Positions 49,978-61,848 of a stretch of DNA of 64,000 bases are shown here, piece after piece (the first letter of the stretch is position 1; the number at the start of each line of letters is the position of its first letter). Origin of the DNA: Raphanus sativus (Eukaryota > Streptophyta > Magnoliopsida > Brassicales > Brassicaceae); NCBI RefSeq assembly GCF_000801105.2, contig NC_079514.1, positions 31,979,075 through 32,043,074 on the forward strand. Direction: 5' to 3'. A model generated the notes under the pieces. That model did no database searches and had not been told where the DNA came from. It worked only from the letters and a program-made list of their open reading frames with translations. Both the position numbers and the translations under genes were made by a program.

Positions 49978-51133
49978 ACGCCACAAGGACCTCGACTTCC
50001 CCGAAAACACCACCACCACCACACCCGACGCGATCAACCTCCTCAGCCTACTCCTACAATGCGCCGAATACGTCGCGACAAATCATCTCCACGAAGCTTC
50101 CATCCTCCTGTCGGAAATCTCCGAGACATGCTCTCCGTTCGGTTCCTCCCCGGAGCGCGTCGTCGCCTACTTCTCCCAAGCCCTCCAAGCGCGCGTCGTC
50201 AGCACCTACCTCTCCCGCGCGTGCTCTCACCTCTCGAATAACCCCCCAATCCATCATCCACACAAGATCTTCGCCGCCTTGCAGACGTTCAACTCCCTCA
50301 GCCCCCTCATCAAATTCTCACACTTCACCGCCAACCAAGCCATCTTCCAAGCCCTTAACGGCGAGGAGGACTCCGTCCACATCATCGACCTCGACGTCAT
50401 GCAAGGCCTCCAATGGCCTGGGCTCTTCCACATCCTCGCCTCCCGTCCTCGAAAGCTCCGGTCAATTCGGATCACCGGGTTCGGGCCATCCTCCGATATC
50501 CTCGCCTCCACCGGCCGGAGACTCGCCGACTTCGCGGCCTCCTTATCCCTCCCCTTCGAGTTTCATCCGGTTGTAGGCAAGATCGGAAAAACCGATCCGA
50601 GTCGACTCGGGACGAGGCCCGGCGAGGCTGTGGTGGTTCACTGGATGCAGCACCGGTTATACGACGTCACCGGGAGCGATCTCGATGCGGTGGAGGTTAT
50701 ACGGGGGCTGAGACCGAGTCTGGTGACGATGGTGGAGCAGGAGCTGAGCTGCGACGACGGAGGAGGATGCTTTCTTGGGAGGTTCGTGGAGGCTTTGCAT
50801 TACTACAGCGCGTTGTTCGACGCGCTTGGAGACGGATTGGGCGAGGAGAGTGGGGAGAGATTCGCGGTGGAGCAGATCGTGCTTGCGACGGAGATAAGGA
50901 ATATTGTGGGAGAGAAAAAGAGGGGGATGATGAGGTGGAGAGAGGAGCTGAGTCGGGTCGGATTTAGACCTGTTTCGCTTCGGGGCAACCCGGCAACGCA
51001 AGCGGGTTTGTTATTGGGCATGTTGCCGTGGAATGGATACACGTTGGTCGAGGAGAATGGAACCCTCCGGCTTGGTTGGAAGGATCTCTCGCTTTTGACT
51101 GCTTCCGCTTGGCAATCTCAGCCGTCTGATTAA
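49928..51133 (+). CDS. SCL23: GRAS transcription factor SCARECROW-LIKE 23
   Basis: Single uninterrupted exon, 401 residues; GRAS genes are usually intronless and Arabidopsis SCL23 is of this size. After a short variable N terminus with a Thr/Pro run (TTTTTPD), the GRAS domain fills the rest. The leucine heptad I opens with LLSLLLQCAEYV (39-50), which also contains an LxxLL motif. The VHIIDLDVMQGLQWP motif follows (150 on), then the second leucine heptad, the PFYRE region (VEQELSCDDGG) and a complete SAW region ending WKDLSLLTASAW. It is a nuclear regulator that works with SHORT-ROOT and SCARECROW in endodermis and bundle-sheath specification. It lies head to head with the miR166 precursor. 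No defects. Confidence 0.95.
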   Translation: MASKRVHRDHTDLSTVKRHKDLDFPENTTTTTPDAINLLSLLLQCAEYVATNHLHEASILLSEISETCSPFGSSPERVVAYFSQALQARVVSTYLSRACSHLSNNPPIHHPHKIFAALQTFNSLSPLIKFSHFTANQAIFQALNGEEDSVHIIDLDVMQGLQWPGLFHILASRPRKLRSIRITGFGPSSDILASTGRRLADFAASLSLPFEFHPVVGKIGKTDPSRLGTRPGEAVVVHWMQHRLYDVTGSDLDAVEVIRGLRPSLVTMVEQELSCDDGGGCFLGRFVEALHYYSALFDALGDGLGEESGERFAVEQIVLATEIRNIVGEKKRGMMRWREELSRVGFRPVSLRGNPATQAGLLLGMLPWNGYTLVEENGTLRLGWKDLSLLTASAWQSQPSD

Positions 51134-51702
51134 CTTTTCGTCACCATGTGTTTTGTTTTTCCTTTTTATAAACACACTTGATCCGTTTAAAGAATAAGGC
51201 AAGGTTGGAGAAAAATAATTATGATATAGTTGAGATATCAAAGGTATTATATAATGAATATTCACCTAATCCTTGTTCATTTTTATATGCGTAAATGACA
51301 AGTACATTCACAAAATTTATTTACATATGTAAATCAAGCTGGAAAGGTAAAAATATTATTAAAAATTAATGAATATTTTTAATATGAATTACTATCTCGT
51401 ATTTTCTCAACTTTTTATTATTTTTATTTATTTCGGATGGGTCATATATGTAAGGTTTAAAAAAGGTTTTGGAAATGATATATTCATTTGAATTATCAAA
51501 GATAATTAACCCAAGTGTATGAAGAAGGCCCATTAAAGAAGTAGGCCGAATCATTAAACAAACCACCGTCAACTGTCTAAAAACCATTTTCATTTAATTT
51601 GCGTGTGGAGCCCGCTTTGTAAATTGCGGTGAGAGTCAGAAATCTTGGAGAAAGAAGAAAAATAGTGACCGGATCCCTAGGCTCTAGCTTGCTTGGGGGG
51701 AG
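51134..51702. other. Intergenic region, promoter of the TBC gene
   Basis: AT-rich, with a GGCCCA site II-type element at 51528-51533 about 170 bp before the TBC start codon. Nothing else recognised. Confidence 0.5.
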
Positions 51703-54530
51703 ATGATGATGTTTGGACGACTACGATTGACGACGACCATGGTGGCTATTCGTTCCCTCGCCGTGGTCTTCTTCTTGCTGATCATCGGCGGGAGATGGAT
51801 CGTCTTCGCCGATGGCAGCAGCGGTGGCGGCGCCGCCGGGAGGAACGGCTACTCCGGGGGATTATGGTCGTCTGCTGTTGCTCCCTCCAATGTTGGCTTA
51901 GCTGTCGCTGTCACCGTCATGGCCGGTCTCGCCGTGGCTTTCACCGTCGTCTACTCCCGTAGGTATATTGATTCATTAACAAACAAAGATCTGGAGCTGT
52001 GTTGTAACTCGAGAGTAGCCAATTAGATTTGATTGGAGATGATAATCCTAATCGGTTCTATTTCTAGTTGCTTCTTTGTTACTCTCTCACCAGTGATATA
52101 GTTAGCTAATAGTGTGTGACATGTGGTTTATTGTTTATGTTTAGCTTGTACTTGCTATGCTCTCTTGGTGTTTAAAGAATAAACATGTAGCCTGGTCTTA
52201 TTTATCTACTTACTGAAGTTGCTTATGCACTTGTTCAGAGGAGGCATTGGATCACCTTGGTCACTGAGGAGAAGGAAGCATGCTCTTCAACCTGAACAGT
52301 GGAATGCTTTTTTCGACGAACAAGGCCGACTCAGTGATGGAGGTGTCAAATTTCTGAAGAAAGTTCGCAGTGGGGTATGTATGCTTGCCTTTTTTGGCAT
52401 TCTTGATCTTAACCAAAACTTTCCCATTGATAGATGAATTTTTTACCAATCTTTGTTTTCAGGGTGTGGATCCAAGCATCAGACCAGAAGTTTGGCCTTT
52501 CCTCCTTGGAGTGTAAGATTCAGCATATTTTTCGTTGTACCTTCTTTTATCTACCTAATGCTGAAGTAGGAGAGTTATATTATTTTCCATGGAGATTTTC
52601 TTTGTTCGGCCTTAGGTTTGTTACTCATGCATTTTCTAAATGTTTGAAGTGTAGATTTTGCTTTGGGGTGGTTGATCATTTATGTTATATATGTTTAAGG
52701 TAGAATAAATAGCACAACAGTAAAGTACTCATTAACTTGAATTTGAAGATTCAAATGGGAGAGAGTCTCAGAGTCGCTTTTATTTTTTTTCCTTCATGGG
52801 GATTTATTAGACTTGCCCTAGCTTAGCCGAGCCAAAATTCCACCAGCCTTCACTCTGCATTTAGTATACTTTGATGAACATGTGCAAGTTATGAGTACCC
52901 TTTATCATCCCGACACACTGTAAACCTTATTCTACTTACCTCTCACAGGTATGACTTAAATAGCACCGAAGAAGAAAGAGAGTCTATTCGTCAGCAGAAA
53001 CAGTACGTTCGTTTATTCTTATGCAGAGTTTCATGGCTTCTCGACTTTCTACCGAAATTACGTTTCCCTTTTTTTCTCTGTTCCCGTTAGGTGGCAGTGA
53101 CTTGCTCAATGTGTCGATAAAACTATGAATAAAAAGTAGTAGTTTCGGTTTTGGAACGGCTATCACTTAAATTTCGTGTCAGTATGTAAATAGATTCTTA
53201 TATATGCAAGTCTTGCAGGAAGGAATACGAAAACCTGCGGAGACAGTGTCGCGAGATTCATAAACGCAATGAAAATGGTTGTGACTCAAAGCAAACAGCT
53301 CAGAGCAGCAACACCGAAGACAGTCAGGTTCTTGATTCCCATGATAATGCAGAAGTCAATAGCTCAAAGAAATCCATCCAAGTAGAAGAATCAGAGAATT
53401 TGAATTCGATTCTTCAGGATGGGGATTGTGAAGAGAGTGGTGTCACCTCCGAAGATGCTGCTAATGACTCAGACTCAACCAACTCTGAAGGGACCGAGAC
53501 TTCACCTCTTCTAGCGAAAGAAGGAGCAGAAAACCACGACACCGTTAGCTCAGACTCAACCAAATCTGAAGAAACCGAAACGTCTCCTCTTTTAGTCAGA
53601 GACGAAGCAGAAAGCCAAGACACCGTTAACTCTGAAGAAACCGAGACTTCCCCTCTTGTAGCCAAAGAAGAAGCAGAAAGCCAAGAAAAAGACACTCTGA
53701 CTCCATCATCAAAGCCTAAATCTCAGGCAGAAGAGGAATTCACCACAACTTGGCAGAGAATCATCCGCCTAGATGCAGTGAGAGCAAATGATGAGTGGGT
53801 GCTCTACTCACCGTCTCAAGCTTCTGTGTCTGACAAAAAAGCCCGAGGAATAGCCACACAGGTTGGTCTTAATGACTACGAGCACTTGGAGCCCTGCCGG
53901 ATCTTCCACGCAGCCCGTCTGGTCGGGATCCTCGAAGCCTATGCAGTGTACGATCCAGAAATCGGATACTGCCAAGGAATGAGCGACTTACTATCTCCCT
54001 TAATCGCAGTAATTGAAGACGACGCCTTAGCATTCTGGTGCTTTGTCGGTTTCATGAGTAAAGCACGTCATAATTTCAGGCTAGACGAGGTTGGGATCAG
54101 GCGACAGCTGTCAATGGTGTCGAAAATCATAAAACACAAAGACATACGCTTGTACAGGCACTTGGAGAACCTAGAAGCGGAAGACTGCTTCTTTGTATAC
54201 CGTATGGTGGTGGTTCTGTTCAGACGAGAACTGACATTTGAGCAGACGCTGTGTCTATGGGAAGTGATGTGGGCGGATCAAGCAGCCATAAGGACAGGGA
54301 TCGCAAAGGCCACTTGGGGTAGAATCAGGTTAAGGGCACCGCCCACAGAAGATTTGTTGCTATATGCGATAGCTGCAAGCGTGTTGCAGAGGAGGAAGAC
54401 GATCATAGAGGAGTACAGTGGGATGGATGAGATAATGAAGGAATGTAATAGCATGGCTGGTCGTCTTGATGTTTGGAAACTTCTTGACGATGCTCATGAC
54501 TTGGTTGTCAATCTTCACGACAAGATCTGA
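51703..54530 (+). CDS. Membrane-anchored TBC-domain Rab GTPase-activating protein, At5g41940-like
   Basis: Stimulates GTP hydrolysis by a Rab/Ypt GTPase; the target Rab is unknown. Five exons: 51703-51962, 52239-52374, 52463-52512, 52949-53002, 53219-54530; 1812 nt, 603 residues. Residues ~13-30 (MVAIRSLAVVFFLLIIGG) and ~62-84 (NVGLAVAVTVMAGLAVAFTVVY) are two hydrophobic segments separated by a Gly/Ser linker, so the protein is probably membrane-inserted. The TBC domain begins at IRPEVWPFLLG, is split by an acidic insert of about 200 residues, and continues with IIRLDAVR (arginine finger motif) and GYCQGMSDLL (glutamine finger). Both catalytic residues are present. The insert holds three repeats of ETSPLL/ETSPLV at Glu260, Glu287 and Glu309. 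The start is the first of three ATGs in a row. Confidence 0.9.
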
Positions 54531-54868
54531 GAGAGTGTTAAATCTCACTCTTTGCCACTATCACTTCACTTGTTGCACTTTTTTGTTTGTTTGTTTGTTT
54601 GTTAGTGTCCATCTGTTATTGTTACTTGAAAATGTGATACAAAATTGTCCCAAAAGCGCTCGAGAACGTTTTCATCCATGTTTTGGAATATTTTGTTACT
54701 TAAATGAAGAGACCTCAAATGGATGGGAAGAAGTTGAGATGTCAGCCTCTCAGTTGATGACTGAGAAATTCTCTAAAAGCAAGCCTGTTACGTTGTTAGA
54801 TATCTTGGAAAACAGATATTTGAGTAGGCCTTGGCGTGGGATTTGAGTTTTTTGGATATTCAATAATT
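54531..54868 (+). other. TBC 3' region with an unidentified coding-like fragment
   Basis: A stretch at about 54690-54846 encodes WEEVEMSASQLMTEKFSKSK and then VTLLDILENRYLSRPWRGI before a stop. The composition is protein-like, unlike the surrounding DNA, but I do not recognise the family and find no start. It may be a 3' remnant of a lost gene. Confidence 0.3.
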
Positions 54869-56510
54869 TCTATAATATTATTTGAGAAATCAGTTTTTTT
54901 ATATGTCGCGCTTTGTTGATTTTTAGGTTGATTACATTGATACCTTTAATGAATTAAAAATATTACATTTAAATATTATTATTGTTTTTATTTAGTTTCC
55001 TTTTCAAAATTTTCCATATAACATATATATTAAAAAAAACATTTATAAACTTTAAAAATATAATTTAAAAACGAAAATATATATATATATATATATGTAT
55101 ATAATATGATTTCATTAAAAAGGAAATTTTACAACATAGTAATATTCTATTTTAAAACTATAATTAAATAACATAAAATATAATTTTGAAGTGATAAAAC
55201 ACGTGCTTTATATCTATTGTTTCTTAGATGAAAATATATATTTTATATAATGTGATTTTATAAAAACAAATTTCAGAAAGATAATTTTGAAATTAAAAAA
55301 AGAAATATTATTTATTTTAAAACATAATTTTGAACAATACAAAATATATATTTTCAAAGTAACAGAAATATTTTGATATATCTATCTAATTTCTTAGATG
55401 ATTACATCAAACAATTATGTAACATTAACTGATATATGTTTAATTGACTAAAATAGTTTATAATTAGTATTATTGAAATGTTTTGTTAATTTTTAATATA
55501 TTTAGTTGACTATAATATCTTTCAATTACATAAAAAAAACTATAAGTTATATTTTACTTATATAATATGATTTCTCAAATACAATCACAATCTTTTATTG
55601 CTTATATTTAAGAGAGATTAAAATTATCATTTTAACAATAAACATCTTTTGATCAAATAATTATAAAAATACTTTAAATAATATAGGCAGATATATTATA
55701 TTTTTCATTACCACAGTTATATGTTTTCCTAATATTAAATTTTATGTTTTTATGTTTGTGGAGTTAATATAACAATAATCAAAATAACAAAGTAAATATG
55801 AATTCTCATTTTTAGATTATATAAAATAAATTTTAGTTTACCTTCCAATAAATCTAAGACATAAAATTATTTAGAATTTATAAGATATTTTATTATTGTA
55901 AATATGTATATGTGTTCATGAGCTTCCAAAAATGTATTAGTTATTTATGTATGCAACACAATATATAAAATATTTTAATTATTGTATATTATATATTAAT
56001 TATCAATTGGATTTTTCCTAAACGGAGCCTAGATACTTAATTTTATTAGTCCGACCACGTAAACCATAAAAATAATTATATTTCAGTTTAAATTTGAAAG
56101 AGTATATGTAACTCAATATACTCACAATATGAATGACTCGACTAATCAACCTTATATCTAAAATAATAGACTATATTAAGATTAAGGAAGACAACAACCA
56201 ATCTAAATGCAAATAAGAAAACTAATCAAAATTTTTATATATTTATGATAAAAAATATTATAGTTGAATTCAGAGAAATGGATATAATCCAATATACCGA
56301 AATGACAACTAAATCAACTGTAAACATAAATCGACAAGATATAACATATTTAAAATCATATGTCTAACTAAAGTATTGCAATATTATTAATATAAATTAT
56401 GCATAAAATTATAAATTAATTTAAAATTAAAGTATATAGCGATCAGTTATTATATTATATTTATTTTATAAATATTTATATTCGTGCACGAGCACGAGAA
56501 AATCACTTAG
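54869..56510 (+). mobile_element. Non-autonomous Helitron, about 1.64 kb
   Basis: The left end TCTATAATATTATTTGAGAA matches the 5' end type of the Helitron at 13208 (TATATTTGAGAAA then GTTT/ATTT). The right end has a hairpin CGTGC-ACGA-GCACG at 56483-56496, then AGAAAATCA and CTTAG followed by T, a slight variant of the CTAG ending. The interior is very AT-rich with a (TA)n run at about 55078-55096 and no RepHel gene. The 5' base is uncertain by a few bases because of the TTT before TC. Confidence 0.6.
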
Positions 56511-57125
56511 TATGTTTGTAAGTTCTATTTAGATTTTTCTATTTTTTGGTTTAGGTTCAGTTTCTCTCAGGTTTGGTTTGGATCTAATTATAACAAATAT
56601 TTGAAATCACTTAAAAATCTAAAAACACTATTGAAAATTGAACCAAAAATATTCATAGCATACCATGAATTATTCAAACCCCCCCCCCCCCCACTTAAAA
56701 ACTAATTAAATTATTTAAAATAATTACAAAATATTCAAATTAACAAAAAGAAATTGATAGACAAGCTAAAAAAATCTGTAAAGTATTTAAATTATTTTTA
56801 ATTTGTAAAATATTAATAGATTTAACTAACTTCAAATAATTTGGATTCAAGTATTTTACTTGTGATGGTTCACATAATCACATTGGATATCAGGTTTGAT
56901 ATAAAAGCTCAGGCCTGTATTTGAGAAACACTGTGTGTTGCATAGACCTGTGGAAGCAGCCAGAAGGTCTAGAATTTAATTAGTTGGAGAGCCTCTAAGT
57001 GAGCTAGAGTTTATAGACATAACAAACCATCATTCTTTCCTTTGTCTCCTCTTTTACTAGAAGAACAGATCTCTTCTTCTTCTTCGATTTAGATCAGTCT
57101 GGGACTGTAAGATACAGCAGCAACT
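56511..57125. other. Intergenic region, HLB1 promoter and leader
   Basis: AT-rich, with a run of 14 C at about 56679-56692. CTTCTTCTTCTTCG (about 57073-57086) lies in the probable leader. Nothing else recognised. Confidence 0.5.
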
Positions 57126-60048
57126 ATGGCGGATGCCGTTGAAGAGCCTCAACTGCATAATGGAACGGCGTCATCTGAGTCTCAAACCGATCAACATCCG
57201 ACCTCGGAACCACTATCCGACCACGATCCCAAAGTCACGGAAGCGATTCCGGAAACGAAACCGGAGGAATTACAATCGGAGGTAACCGATGAGAAGGTGG
57301 ATGAAGTGCAATCTGAGGTAACCGATTTGAAGCCGGAGGAGGAAGTACAATCGGAGGCAAACGATGCGAAACCGGAGGAATTAGAACCAGTTGTAGTCGT
57401 CGATGCGAAGCCGGAGTTAGCACATGTGAATCTGTCGCCGGAGGAGAACCAGATCCGATCTACGGAGGCTGATCAGGGAACGAGCCAGCCGGTGATGAAG
57501 AAAGAAGATGAAGGAAACAGGACGTTTACAATGAGAGAGCTTCTCAGCGAACTAAAGAGCGATGAAGGAGACGGGACTCCTCGCAGCACTGTTTCTCCCT
57601 ATAGGTATCGCTCTCTTTATTTTAAACCATTTAAAGATCGGGGGGTTTGATCATGTTGGAAAATTGGGTTAATTGTGCAGCCGAGAGAGTGCATCTCAAG
57701 CAGCGGAGAACAATCCAGCAATGGATCTGATTAACAGGATCCAAGTCAACGACGAAGAAGGCCGATCTCGCCAGCGTGTTCTTGCTTTTGCTGCCCGCAA
57801 GTATGTAGTAGAATAGTTTCGTTAACCTTACTACTCACTCATTCCAAGGCTTCAGCTATTATTAACTCATGCTCCAACTACTTTTGGTTGTAGGTATGCT
57901 AGTGCGATTGAGAGAAATCCAGATGATCATGATGCTTTATACAACTGGGCACTTATTCTCCAGGTCTCTTTTCTTCACAACTTGTCTCCTTCAGAATGCC
58001 TTTACTGGATTGACATAATATGTTTGATTCTCCACAGGAAAGTGCTGATAATGTCAGCCCAGATTCTGTTTCACCATCTAAGGATGATTTGCTCGAGGAA
58101 GCTTGTAAGAAGTACGATGAGGCTACCCGTCTCTGCCCTACCCTCTATGATGTATGTATTCATTCATACGGCTTCTATCTCTGTAGAAATGTAAACAAGC
58201 AAAATCATGATTTTCAGTTTGTATAAATGACTTCGACTTGATTGTCTGACAGGCTTACTACAACTGGGCTATCGCAATCTCTGATCGAGCAAAGATGCGT
58301 GGTCGCACCAAGGAAGCTGAAGAATTATGGCAACAGGTCAGTTATGACATTACCTTATCCTTCTGCTAATTGTGAACATTAAAAATTAGATCCCAACTTC
58401 TAATACCAATTCTGATTCCAGGCAACCAATAACTATGAAAAGGCTGTCCAGCTCAACTGGAACAGTTCCCAGGTAATGCTCCTTCTTTCTAAATTACAAA
58501 ACTTCACAAAACCTTGGTGAATTGTATGATATCCTTTTTTTTGCGCATGTGTCTTGTTTACTTCTGTATTGTAATCTTTTCTACTTTTGACTTAATTTTT
58601 GAACTATCAATTATCTGCAGGCTTTAAACAACTGGGGACTGGCGTTGCAGGTAACTGAGTGACATGTGTTAATCTCCATGACAGTTCTAACATAGGATAT
58701 GCCTGACTTAGAATATCCCCTTGTTTTTCTTTTTCTCTCATCAGGAACTCAGCCAAATTGTCCCTGCCAGAGAGAAGGAAAAAGTGGTTAGAACTGCAAT
58801 TAGCAAGGTGTGTGCTTGACTTTCTGGCTAATTTAGAACGTTTCATTTGATATACATGGATGGTTTCTTACTGTCCCTTCTCACTTGTACAGTTTAGGGC
58901 GGCAATCAGGTTGCAATTTGATTTCCATCGAGCCATATACAACCTTGGAACCGTTCTGGTCAGTCAGGCTTTGACAATATCCTTTCACAAAACTCTTTGC
59001 ATATTGCAATCCAGTTTAGTTGAATTCTTCTCTGTATTAATACAGTATGGATTAGCAGAAGACACACTTAGAACGGGGGGTTCAGGAAACGGCAAAGACA
59101 TTCCTCCGGGTGAGTTATACAGCCAGTCTGCCATCTACATCGCTGCAGCTCATTCGTTGAAGCCAAGTTATTCGGTAAGCCTTACTATCCATCACCCAAC
59201 TTTTTTGCTAGAATCAGAGGTGTATTAGTACTAGGCTTAGATTAATTGATTCAACTCCTTAGGGTTAGGCTGATCCCTCTTTTCCATGGTCCAGGTTTAC
59301 AGCAGTGCTTTGAGGCTCGTTCGTTCCATGGTAACTTTTTTGATGACTCATCACTTCACGCACTCAAGTTGATTCAGTTTTGGAATTAACCTAAAAGTAA
59401 AATGTTGGCAGCTACCTCTACCGCATCTTAAGGTTGGATATCTGACGGCACCACCCGTGGGAAACTCACTCGCTCCTCACAGTGATTGGAAACGCACGGA
59501 GTTCGAACTCAATCACGAGAGGCTTCTCCAGGTACGCTCTCTCAATTTGATCGAATCTTCTGTTAAGGAAAAGTTAAATCATGAGAAAGATGGATAGTTT
59601 ATCTAGAGAAATATTTCAAAGCCAGTGTGCTAACACCCCTAGCTGGCGTGTGTATAGGTACTGAAACCTGAAGCAAGAGAAATGGGGAGAAACCTGTCTG
59701 GAAAAGCAGAGACAATGAGCACAAATGTGGAGAAGAAGACGGTAAAAGTGAACATAACAGAGATAGTGTCAGTGACGACATGTGCTGATCTGACTCTGCC
59801 TCCTGGTGCTGGTCTCTGCATTGATACCGTTCATGGCCCAGTTTACTTGGTAAGCGCCTCACTACATACACATATGAAAAAATGGTAGCTGTTGAAAGAA
59901 AAGAAAAGACTGAAAGTGAAAAATATGAAAAAAACAGGTAGCAGATTCATGGGAGGCGTTGGATGGATGGCTGGATGCGATACGTTTGGTGTATACGATT
60001 TATGCGAGAGGGAAGAGTGATGTTTTAGCCGGTATTATTACCGCTTAA
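57126..60048 (+). CDS. HLB1: HLB1-like TPR protein of trans-Golgi/endosome, At5g41950-like
   Basis: Fourteen exons: 57126-57604, 57681-57800, 57894-57963, 58038-58151, 58253-58336, 58422-58472, 58621-58650, 58745-58807, 58893-58958, 59046-59174, 59295-59330, 59412-59531, 59658-59849, 59938-60048. Total 1665 nt, 554 residues. The first ~150 residues are acidic and low-complexity, with repeats of a KPEE..QSEVTD type. TPR-like repeats follow ([80 protein letters not shown]). The C terminus ending [17 protein letters not shown] resembles a PH-like fold. Arabidopsis HLB1 links the actin cytoskeleton to trafficking at the trans-Golgi network/early endosome and works with MIN7/BEN1. All introns are GT-AG; no damage. 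Confidence 0.93.
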
Positions 60049-60333
60049 TGAGCACACTTTCTTTCTTTCTTTTTCATACTTGGACTCTCTCCTTGGTTTT
60101 AAAAATCATATATAGTTTCTATCTTTGTATTGACACCACCATAGCCAGCCAGATGTTTTGATTTTGTTTTTGCATGGATTCTCATTTTAAAACATTTTTT
60201 CAGAGAGGTTCAGTTACTTGCTCTCAACTTATCGATTTTTTTTTTTTACAATTAATCGGAAGAAGAAAGTTGAATCATGAGAGCAACAAATAAATAACAT
60301 TACAGAGAATACGGACTATCCGTTGTAAGAAGT

Positions 60334-60347
60334 TGGGCTAATGGGCC
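60334..60347. promoter_or_regulatory. Two site II-type elements TGGGCT and TGGGCC
   Basis: TGGGCT at 60334-60339 and TGGGCC at 60342-60347, about 150 bp before the start codon of the plastid protein gene. Such TCP-binding type pairs are common in promoters of genes for organelle proteins. Confidence 0.5.
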
Positions 60348-60491
60348 AATAATTAGGACACTTGTTGGCCTTGTTTCTCTTTCACTGATAAAATGAAAGC
60401 TGCAGTCTGTCACTTTCCCAATACTAGGAGGGATGGCGCGTGTAATCCAAATCTAAAATCAACTAAGCTCAAAGCTGAAGAAGAAAATCAA

Positions 60492-61631
60492 ATGGCGTCT
60501 CCGTCTACTCGGTGGCTTCCAGTCCCCGGTTCACTCTATGCCAGACCGCGCGTACTTTCTTCTCCAGCGCTTCCTCTAGTTTACCATCCCCTACAAAACC
60601 CTAACAACAACAAGGTAAAACAATCGATCAAAATAAAACAGCAATCATCACGTGTTCTCTTTTGATGTCTGTGCCGACATGTGGTGTTCTTTCATCTTTA
60701 GCTGTGTAGGAAGGGTAAGAAAGTGGAGCGATTAATATGCAGAGCGGATTTCTCACAGGAAGCGCCGCTGGCGTCGGCAATAGGCGCGTGCATACTGAGT
60801 TCGTTTGTATTTCCTGTGGCGAAGCGAGTGGAGGATGAGGAAGAAGAAGAGGAGAATTCAGCTATAGTGTCAACAGATATGAGATTAGCAGCCATGGGAA
60901 TCATCAGTTTCATCCCTTACTTCAATTGGCTGGTTTCTTCTTCATCCCTTTTTTTTTTCTTCGTTCTTTGGTTTGATTGATGAAAAGTAAAAGAAACAAA
61001 TTATTCTTCAGAGTTGGGTCTTCGCTTGGCTTGACACTGGTAAAACGCGTTACGCAGTCTATGCTCTCGTTTATCTCATTCCCTATCTCAGGTACTTTCT
61101 AAATTGATCAACTTAAAAAAAAAAGATTTTGTTACTCTGGGATGATTTCAATTGGAATCTCTGGTAATGTTATAGTTGTTTCTTAAATTGGGTGTTCATA
61201 TTCAAAATTTGCAGCTCAAACCTGTCGATTTCTCCGGAAGAAAGCTGGTTGCCCATTACAAGCATCTTCTTGGGCATCATTCATGTTCAGGTTTTCTTTC
61301 CTTCCTTCAACTACTAAACCTGCAACCAACAACTAACTACCCTTTGTGTGGTTTCATCATATTTGTCCTTTTTTTTGGGTAGCTTGAAGCAAGTATCGCA
61401 AATGGTGATGTTGAGACTCTTGCATTCTTCAGAGACGCATCAAAGAAAGCTATCCATTTTGACAAGGAACATTCCAAGGTAAAACTTGCTTCTTCCTAGT
61501 TAGTTAATAACCTTTCAAGTTAGTTTCTTTACTAGGCATAAAAACGACTTCCAAATTGGACTTGAAACTCACAATGACGTCTTTTCTTTCTTTTCTTTTT
61601 TGCATTCAAGGAGAAAGACAATGACGATTAA
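60492..61631 (+). CDS. Plastid-targeted membrane protein of unknown function, At5g41960-like
   Basis: Six exons: 60492-60614, 60702-60932, 61012-61091, 61215-61290, 61383-61478, 61611-61631; 627 nt, 208 residues. The start MASPSTRWLPVPGSLYARPR begins a Ser/Arg/Pro-rich, acid-poor N terminus of about 60 residues typical of a chloroplast transit peptide; an in-frame ATG at 60393 would add 33 residues with no targeting character. Then come LASAIGACILSSFVF, an acidic EDEEEEEENS run, and hydrophobic segments MGIISFIPYFNWLSWVFAWL, YAVYALVYLIPYL and ITSIFLGIIHVQL. The soluble tail ends EKDNDD. I know no function for this family; plastid membrane location is inferred. The last exon is only 21 nt. Confidence 0.85.
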
Positions 61632-61848
61632 AACAGGAAGAGAGAAACAACCAAGATCAAAAGTTAAAAACCAATTTGATGTTTATGACTTGTTTTGTAC
61701 ACATTCCCCTACACTTTTGTTTCTTATCCCATAAACAAAGCCTTCAATTAAAAATAAATAAACATTTACATAAAAGTCCAAAACCAAGGGATGGGGATTG
61801 CTACAGAGGAGGAATGGGTTGGGTTGATCTTGATTTTGTTCCCAAGAT

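Noticed and set aside
49941..50967. Long open frames in other frames and on the minus strand over SCL23
   Set aside because: GC-rich coding DNA leaves shadow frames open; the GRAS frame explains the whole region.
56679..56692. Run of 14 C
   Set aside because: Simple homopolymer in intergenic DNA; possibly a length error, with no link to a feature.
60393..60491. Upstream in-frame ATG for the plastid protein
   Set aside because: The added 33 residues lack transit-peptide character; the ATG at 60492 starts a typical plastid presequence.
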